Source: an uncultured Blautia sp. (GTDB taxonomy: Bacteria; Bacillota; Clostridia; Lachnospirales; Lachnospiraceae). From it: 8,614 nt of DNA. Shown here piece by piece: positions 5,547 through 8,614 of this stretch. A program made the translations under genes and the position numbers. The notes beneath the pieces are model-generated. The model worked only from the letters and a program-made list of their open reading frames with translations, did no database searches and was not told the DNA's origin. The stretch spans positions 1 through 8,614 of the forward strand of contig NZ_CAKRNY010000085.1 of assembly GCF_934371575.1 (NCBI RefSeq), in the 5' to 3' direction. The stretch's first letter is position 1; the number at the start of each line of letters is the position of its first letter.

Positions 5547-6413
5547 TTACACCTTTATTTTCCCAAGTTGCCAGAACGCCACTGCACTCGCCGCTGCCAC
5601 ATTCAGCGAATCCACTCCATGCGCCATCGGAATCTTAACCGTATAATCACAACGCGCTATCGTCTCATCTTCCAGTCCTTCGCCTTCATTTCCCAGAATA
5701 ACAGCCAGCTTTTCTTCCTTCATCAGTTCCTCATCATCAATGCTGACCGAATCATTGGTCAATGCAAGTGCTGCCGTCTTATAGCCAAGCTTTTTCAGTT
5801 CCGTGATTGCCTGTTTCGGCCAGATTACCTCCCGTTCGCACCGCATTTCATTGCTATCCTGGATAAATGTCCACGGAATCTGAAATACGGTTCCCATACT
5901 CACCCTGGAAGCCCGTCTGTAAAGCGGATCACTGCATCCCGGACTCAGAAGCACCACCTCCATATTAAGAGCTGCTGCTGACCGGAAAACAGCTCCCACG
6001 TTGGTCGGATTCTGTACATTTTCAAGAATCGCAATTCGGCTTTTCCCTGCACACATATCCTGAAAACTTTGCAGCGGTTTCCGTTTCATTGCGCAAAGCA
6101 TTCCTCGGGTCAATTTGAAACCTGCCAGCCTGGTCAATACCTCAAAATCCGCTGTAAAAATTGGGACTTTCGTATCAACAAACTTTTCCATAATCTGTCT
6201 GGTTTCTTCATTTTCTTCTATCTGCTTTTTCTCAACAAGAACTGACACCGGCTCATAACCTGCATCCAATGCTCTTCCGATCACCTTCGGGCTTTCTGCA
6301 ATGAATTTCCCCTCTTCCGGATGATCCTTATTTAAAAGCTGTGCTTCCGTGTGCCTTGCATAAATATCCAGTTCCGGCGCATGAAAATCTTTGATTTCTA
6401 TTATGTTCAGCAT
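5547..6413 (-). CDS. TrmH/SpoU-family RNA 2'-O-ribose methyltransferase
   Basis: A 288-aa SPOUT-superfamily enzyme that methylates a ribose 2'-OH in tRNA or rRNA with SAM. The N-terminal part (about 20-95) fits an L30e-like substrate-binding domain, with EGKFIAESPKVIGRALD at 34-50. The catalytic knotted domain carries all three SpoU motifs: ENVQNPTNVGAVFRSA (131-146, catalytic R144), VILGNEGEGL (238-247) and IPMAHGVDSLNVAAASAVAF (261-280). The ATG at 6413 is preferred over one 15 codons upstream because AGGGGA precedes it at close spacing, and because the upstream reading would use sequence that encodes a separate small ORF in another frame. The first codons overlap that small ORF by 7 nt, implying translational coupling. 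The exact RNA target is not predictable. Confidence 0.93.
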   Translation of the reverse strand: MLNIIEIKDFHAPELDIYARHTEAQLLNKDHPEEGKFIAESPKVIGRALDAGYEPVSVLVEKKQIEENEETRQIMEKFVDTKVPIFTADFEVLTRLAGFKLTRGMLCAMKRKPLQSFQDMCAGKSRIAILENVQNPTNVGAVFRSAAALNMEVVLLSPGCSDPLYRRASRVSMGTVFQIPWTFIQDSNEMRCEREVIWPKQAITELKKLGYKTAALALTNDSVSIDDEELMKEEKLAVILGNEGEGLEDETIARCDYTVKIPMAHGVDSLNVAAASAVAFWQLGKIKV

Positions 6414-6523
6414 TTCTTTTCCCCTGTTTTCATCTGTTTGTAGGCAATTTCCCGGCAAAGACTGTCCGGGTAGCCTTTCTGCTGCAGTACTTTGTAAAGT
6501 TCATCCTGTTTTGATCGTGTCAT
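6407..6523 (-). CDS. 38-aa small protein translationally coupled to the methyltransferase
   Basis: This short ORF begins MTRSKQDELYKVLQQKGYPD and ends YKQMKTGEKKC; its TGA overlaps the downstream ATG as ATGCTGA. It has a GGAG site (6532-6535) 8 bases before the ATG and a strong promoter upstream, so it is probably translated. The middle part, GYPDSLCREIAY (17-28), resembles small Clostridial proteins I recall that continue with a conserved N-T-D...T-A-T-R-M segment. That tail is missing here, so it may be a shortened family member or act as a leader peptide. Function unknown. Confidence 0.6.
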   Translation of the reverse strand: MTRSKQDELYKVLQQKGYPDSLCREIAYKQMKTGEKKC

Positions 6524-6566
6524 AAATACTACTCCAAATTTATTTTCTTTCCATTGTTCTTTCTAC

Positions 6567-6595
6567 ATTATACTGAGAACAACTTTTGAAATCAA
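6567..6595 (-). promoter_or_regulatory. promoter for the small ORF/methyltransferase unit
   Basis: On the minus strand TTGATT (6590-6595) and a perfect TATAAT (6567-6572) are separated by exactly 17 bases. Transcription would start near 6560, about 37 nt before the small ORF. With gaps of -7 and 39 nt downstream and no hairpin terminator, the transcript should include the small ORF, the methyltransferase and the XRE gene. Confidence 0.65.
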
Positions 6596-6686
6596 TCTGT
6601 TTTCTATGACTCATTTTTTGTTTCTTTTTTGGTTGTATATCACCTGATTCCTTTTCATTTCATACTTATATGATACAAAGTCAATC

Positions 6687-6872
6687 TCACTTCTTCATCT
6701 TAGGAGCAATAAGCAGCACCACTGTCACAAGAAAATATACACCATACAGTAACCAAGTAATTATATTGTTCCAAGGGAAACTCTTTTCTGGATGGTTCAA
6801 TGCAAACATTATAAATACAATAGCTATAATCAGCATTATCAAACCGATAATCCTTGATATATTCTTTTTCAT
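6687..6872 (-). CDS. small membrane protein, two transmembrane helices
   Basis: A 61-aa hydrophobic protein with two predicted membrane helices, about residues 6-26 (SRIIGLIMLIIAIVFIMFAL) and 36-56 (IITWLLYGVYFLVTVVLLIA). A short polar loop NHPEKSFPW joins them, and a basic tail ends PKMKK. By the positive-inside rule both ends probably face the cytoplasm. An AAGGAGGG site (6880-6887) six to seven bases upstream of the ATG makes it a well-supported gene. It follows the lipoprotein gene by 39 nt on the same strand, suggesting one transcript and perhaps a joint membrane role. I do not recognise the family. Confidence 0.8.
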   Translation of the reverse strand: MKKNISRIIGLIMLIIAIVFIMFALNHPEKSFPWNNIITWLLYGVYFLVTVVLLIAPKMKK

Positions 6873-6911
6873 GTAATGCCCTCCTTGTCAAACTTGAATT
6901 TTCTACCCTTA

Positions 6912-7340
6912 TCAATAACCCCAAGTCATCAGATTCCATTCTCCGCCTTCACTCCGTGCAAGCCACCATGACCAAGTGTATTCTTCGTTAGCCTCCCATG
7001 CACCGCCACCTTTTTTCGGCGAACGGAAACTGCTTTCAAATGCAATACATTGCGTAAAGGCTTCTTTATTATCATCCGTTCTTAAATCGTTCATCCATTC
7101 AATGTTATCTGCATTGTTGCATTCTTCATCCGGCATATAAGAAAGGCTATGCAATTCACAGCCCTCAAACGAAGCGAACTGCTTTTTTATAATCTCAATG
7201 GCAGAGTCTATTTCTTCTTTTGAATAAACGGAAGATGTTCCATAATCAATTTTCACTTTTGATGTATCGCCGTTCTTTCCGCATCCGGCAAAGAGAAGAA
7301 CCAGCACAATACAAAGCGTTACGGTTATAATCTTTTTCAT
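6912..7340 (-). CDS. small lipoprotein of unknown function
   Basis: A 142-aa predicted lipoprotein. Residues 1-19 are a signal peptide (KK, then a hydrophobic core) ending in the lipobox FAGC with the lipidated cysteine at C20. The mature part has a region YSKEEIDSAIEIIKKQF (39-55), a Cys in FEGCELHSLSYM, and a Trp-rich end (YTWSWWLARSEGGEWNLMTWGY, 121-142) that resembles a recurrent family of small Firmicutes lipoproteins whose function I do not know. An AGAGG site lies 8 bases before the ATG. It would be anchored on the outer face of the cytoplasmic membrane, next to the two-helix protein encoded immediately downstream. Confidence 0.85.
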   Translation of the reverse strand: MKKIITVTLCIVLVLLFAGCGKNGDTSKVKIDYGTSSVYSKEEIDSAIEIIKKQFASFEGCELHSLSYMPDEECNNADNIEWMNDLRTDDNKEAFTQCIAFESSFRSPKKGGGAWEANEEYTWSWWLARSEGGEWNLMTWGY

Positions 7341-7381
7341 AGTGAATACCTCTTAAAATCACACGCTCTTTGCGTTCTCCG

Positions 7382-7570
7382 TCATCTAATGTAAACTTCA
7401 GAAGCTGTATTATTTACATCATTTTTCTTATTTACACCATCTAAGGACTTCATTGTCGGGATTGTCAGAACATCTTTTTATATATCCTTGCTATATCCTA
7501 CAAATGCCTGTTTTTCTGTACTTTTAAGATTTGTCTGGACTATGCAAATCTTTACATCTCTACGATATTT
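7382..7570 (-). pseudogene. possible decayed coding frame, one in-frame stop
   Basis: Sixty-three minus-strand codons read through with a single internal TAA (7478-7480): the first half includes STEKQAFVGYSKDI and the second half KDVLTIPTMKSLDGVNKKND, ending SEVYIR. The composition looks protein-like and the two halves share one frame, but there is no start with a ribosome binding site and no family I recognise. Chance is a real alternative in A+T-rich DNA. Confidence 0.2.
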
Positions 7571-7576
7571 TTATAG

Positions 7577-7598
7577 ATTGGTACAAAATTGGTACAAA
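7577..7598. repeat. tandem 11-bp repeat ATTGGTACAAA x2
   Basis: ATTGGTACAAA occurs twice back to back with no mismatch (7577-7587, 7588-7598). Closely spaced 11-bp repeats are typical of arm-type or core binding sites of tyrosine recombinases, and of operators. It lies in gene-poor DNA next to remnant toxin-antitoxin genes, so a former attachment region is possible. No integrase is in the window. Confidence 0.55.
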
Positions 7599-7665
7599 AC
7601 TGATTTTCTTATTTTTGTGTAATAGCCTCTCGTACCTGCATCGTCTTACACATATCAGCCATTCC

Positions 7666-7914
7666 TTAAACGGCAACTGGAGTACTTCCGACTTCCTCAT
7701 AATACCTGTCAGCTATATATTCTGCCGATTCTGCCCATAATCCATTTTCCGTTTCCTGCAATGTCTTATACGTTTCGGATTTATAAAATTTCAATGCAGC
7801 TTCCTCGAAACTGATTTGATAATGTTGTTGCAATAATTTTAATACATCTCTAATTTGTATGCATACATTCATAGTGATATCTTTTCCATTAAAACTATAA
7901 ATCATTTCTGGCAT
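7666..7914 (-). CDS. DUF3791-like small protein (putative antitoxin partner)
   Basis: An 82-aa acidic, mostly helical protein. The part after residue 17 (VCIQIRDVLKLLQQHYQISFEEAALKFY, then TLQETENGLWAESAEYIADRYYEE) resembles the short proteins that accompany DUF3990 genes, some annotated DUF3791; this is recalled, not searched. The ATG at 7914 has an excellent GAGGAGG seven bases upstream and lies inside the end of the upstream DUF3990-like gene, with a 20-nt overlap, so the two are translationally coupled. DUF3990 is thought to be an ADP-ribosyltransferase-like toxin and its neighbours the antitoxin. With the toxin reduced to its tail here, this protein may be an orphan antitoxin. Confidence 0.7.
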   Translation of the reverse strand: MPEMIYSFNGKDITMNVCIQIRDVLKLLQQHYQISFEEAALKFYKSETYKTLQETENGLWAESAEYIADRYYEEVGSTPVAV

Positions 7915-8083
7915 AAGAAGTCCTCCTCATCAACTGTAAATACTGTAATGCTTTTTCTGTATGAAATGACACCTGATTATTCACTTTATTATACCGTAAT
8001 CTTTCCACTGCTTCTGATGCTGTCAAAATATTTGCTATATATAGCTGAACAGATAACATTTCACAATCTGTCTGTACACTCAT
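7895..8083 (-). CDS. short DUF3990 C-terminal-like protein (truncated toxin remnant)
   Basis: A 62-aa ORF whose body, LSVQLYIANIL, EAVERLRYNKVNNQ, then VSFHTEKALQYLQL, matches what I remember of the extreme C-terminus of DUF3990, where NNQ.SFHTEKAL..L is characteristic. DUF3990 proteins are normally about 150-170 aa, so the N-terminal ADP-ribosyltransferase-like core is missing. The ATG at 8083 has GGGAG ten bases upstream; an ATG at 8134 coincides with the -10 region and lacks a ribosome binding site. A promoter and terminator upstream isolate it, so it may still be expressed. It is either a non-toxic remnant or a small regulatory protein, and it overlaps the downstream gene by 20 nt. Confidence 0.55.
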   Translation of the reverse strand: MSVQTDCEMLSVQLYIANILTASEAVERLRYNKVNNQVSFHTEKALQYLQLMRRTSYARNDL

Positions 8084-8136
8084 TCTTTTACTACTCCCAT
8101 TTTCCCGAAAATATTCTGTCTTTTTTCTATGCATTT

Positions 8137-8166
8137 ATTATAAGCTCATTATCCATAAATACGCAA
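8137..8166 (-). promoter_or_regulatory. promoter for the truncated DUF3990/DUF3791-like pair
   Basis: On the minus strand a perfect TATAAT (8137-8142) follows a poor -35 (TTGCGT, 8161-8166) by 18 bases. CTCATT (8165-8170) and AATGAG (8145-8150) form an inverted repeat bracketing the spacer, as expected for an operator of an autoregulated toxin-antitoxin pair. Transcription would start near 8130. Confidence 0.45.
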
Positions 8167-8184
8167 TGAGGTTTTTTCGACAAA

Positions 8185-8215
8185 ACAGGAAGAGAATCAA
8201 TCATCCTCTTCCTGT
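8185..8215 (-). terminator. rho-independent terminator hairpin, possibly bidirectional
   Basis: ACAGGAAGAG (8185-8194) and CTCTTCCTGT (8206-8215) form a perfect 10-bp stem around an 11-base loop. On the minus strand it ends in TTTT and would stop transcription from the AbiEii-type gene before the DUF3990-like promoter; the plus strand is also followed by a short T-run. Confidence 0.75.
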
Positions 8216-8300
8216 CTGTTTTTCCATTCCTGCTTCTTTTCTTTCAGTTTTTCTGGAAATCATCAAACTCTGCCGGTTTTAATTCTTTTGTTAAGAACAC
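8197..8300 (-). pseudogene. frameshifted C-terminal gene remnant
   Basis: Immediately after the AbiEii-type stop, one minus-strand frame reads VFLTKELKPAEFDDFQKN and stops at 8244. The next frame continues KLKEKKQEWKNRQEEDD and stops at 8197. Adding one A to the A-run at the junction would join them into one charged helical tail, FDDFQKKLKEKK. No ribosome binding site or start is seen. It looks like the decayed end of a gene I do not recognise, or a sequencing slip in a homopolymer. Confidence 0.3.
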
Positions 8301-8305
8301 TTTTA

Positions 8306-8614
8306 CTATGTATTATCTTTCAACCCATAACACTGGTACAACATATCTGTCATTTTTTGCTTATCTGTTCCTCTTATACCCAAGGCTTTTAAATCCACTG
8401 TTTCATCAGCTATTTCAGATAAGAATTTCTTCATATCCTCTGCTATTTCCTTACTGAGAACTTGCCTTGTATTGGCTGTGATTAACTGTGCCAATCGGAA
8501 CACATCGTTTTTATGTTTCTTTATATTTTTGCTGTCAACCTGCTCTCCATTCAACTTGCGTTCTTTTAAATCCAGCCACGCTTTCGCCTTAAATGGTATC
8601 AGGCAAGTCGGACT
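8306..8614 (-). CDS. nucleotidyltransferase AbiEii/AbiGii-type toxin, C-terminal part (runs off the right edge)
   Basis: The last 102 codons of a protein whose N-terminus lies beyond 8614. The frame is open to the edge and reads PFKAKAWLDLKERK, then VDSKNIKKHKNDVFRLAQL. This is the helical end typical of AbiEii/AbiGii-type nucleotidyltransferases, where the K-K-H-x-N-D-V-x-R-L segment is well conserved. The catalytic GS...D-type nucleotidyltransferase motif would lie upstream, outside the window. In type IV systems the toxin is paired with an AbiEi-type antitoxin encoded upstream, so that partner is expected off the edge. The tail ends KALGIRGTDKQKMTDMLYQCYG.... Whether the system is active cannot be judged from the end of the gene. 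Confidence 0.75.
   Translation of the reverse strand, partial: SPTCLIPFKAKAWLDLKERKLNGEQVDSKNIKKHKNDVFRLAQLITANTRQVLSKEIAEDMKKFLSEIADETVDLKALGIRGTDKQKMTDMLYQCYGLKDNT

Larger units (their letters stand above)
7341..7665. other. gene-free stretch with repeats and possible gene remnants
   Basis: These 325 nt hold no intact gene I would defend. They contain the lipoprotein leader, with TGTAAATAA twice on the minus strand; a minus-strand frame over 7382-7570 broken once by a stop; TATATCCT twice near 7480-7499; and the tandem 11-bp repeat at 7577-7598. A 17-codon minus-strand frame with a possible AAGGA site lies at about 7618-7671. The pattern suits an old insertion or deletion scar. Confidence 0.5.

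Noticed and set aside
5568..5981. Plus-strand 137-codon frame
   Set aside because: It is antisense to the SpoU methyltransferase catalytic domain and has no ribosome binding site.
6670..6939. Alternative frames around the two-helix membrane protein
   Set aside because: The minus-strand frame at 6687-6872 alone has a strong ribosome binding site and coherent membrane helices; the others are shadows.
1..8614. CRISPR array, insertion sequence or rRNA
   Set aside because: No regularly spaced repeats, transposase-like frames or rRNA-like sequence seen on either strand.

Overview
The window looks like chromosome of a low-GC Gram-positive gut Clostridium, most likely a Lachnospiraceae member. The grounds are strong AGGAGG-type ribosome binding sites, A+T-rich intergenic DNA, a Gram-positive lipoprotein signal and family resemblances. 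This is an inference from style, not from a marker gene. Almost every gene lies on the minus strand; the exception is a plus-strand methionine-synthase-like gene.

Left part (1-3300): the first 31 codons of a flavodoxin and, upstream on the same strand, a LysR regulator. Between them lie a good promoter and a perfect 17-bp inverted repeat. Next come an HD-domain phosphohydrolase-like protein (minus) and a stand-alone MetE C-terminal-type (YxjG/YxjH-like) methyltransferase (plus), with a promoter upstream and a GC-rich hairpin downstream.

Central part (3300-6600): a minus-strand block that I consider the most interesting. In transcription order it has a promoter, a 38-codon small ORF overlapping a TrmH/SpoU rRNA/tRNA 2'-O-methyltransferase, an XRE-type HTH protein, and an unrecognised alpha-helical protein with its own promoter. 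A roughly 430-nt non-coding stretch follows, and then a 223-codon protein of an uncharacterised family. The non-coding stretch contains a well-formed class I tRNA core with anticodon GCU, a defective acceptor stem and no CCA. It is flanked by structured sequence and ends in a hairpin. It may be a structured regulatory or tRNA-mimic RNA rather than a translating tRNA.

Right part (6600-8614): accessory DNA. A two-gene unit encodes a small lipoprotein and a two-helix membrane peptide. A 325-nt gene-free stretch carries a tandem 11-bp repeat and possible decayed coding sequence. Then come a DUF3791-like small protein, overlapped by a short gene resembling only the C-terminus of DUF3990 (ADP-ribosyltransferase-like toxin), a terminator hairpin, a possible frameshifted gene tail, and the C-terminal 102 codons of an AbiEii/AbiGii-type nucleotidyltransferase toxin that runs off the window. 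This reads as a partly decayed toxin-antitoxin/defence patch.
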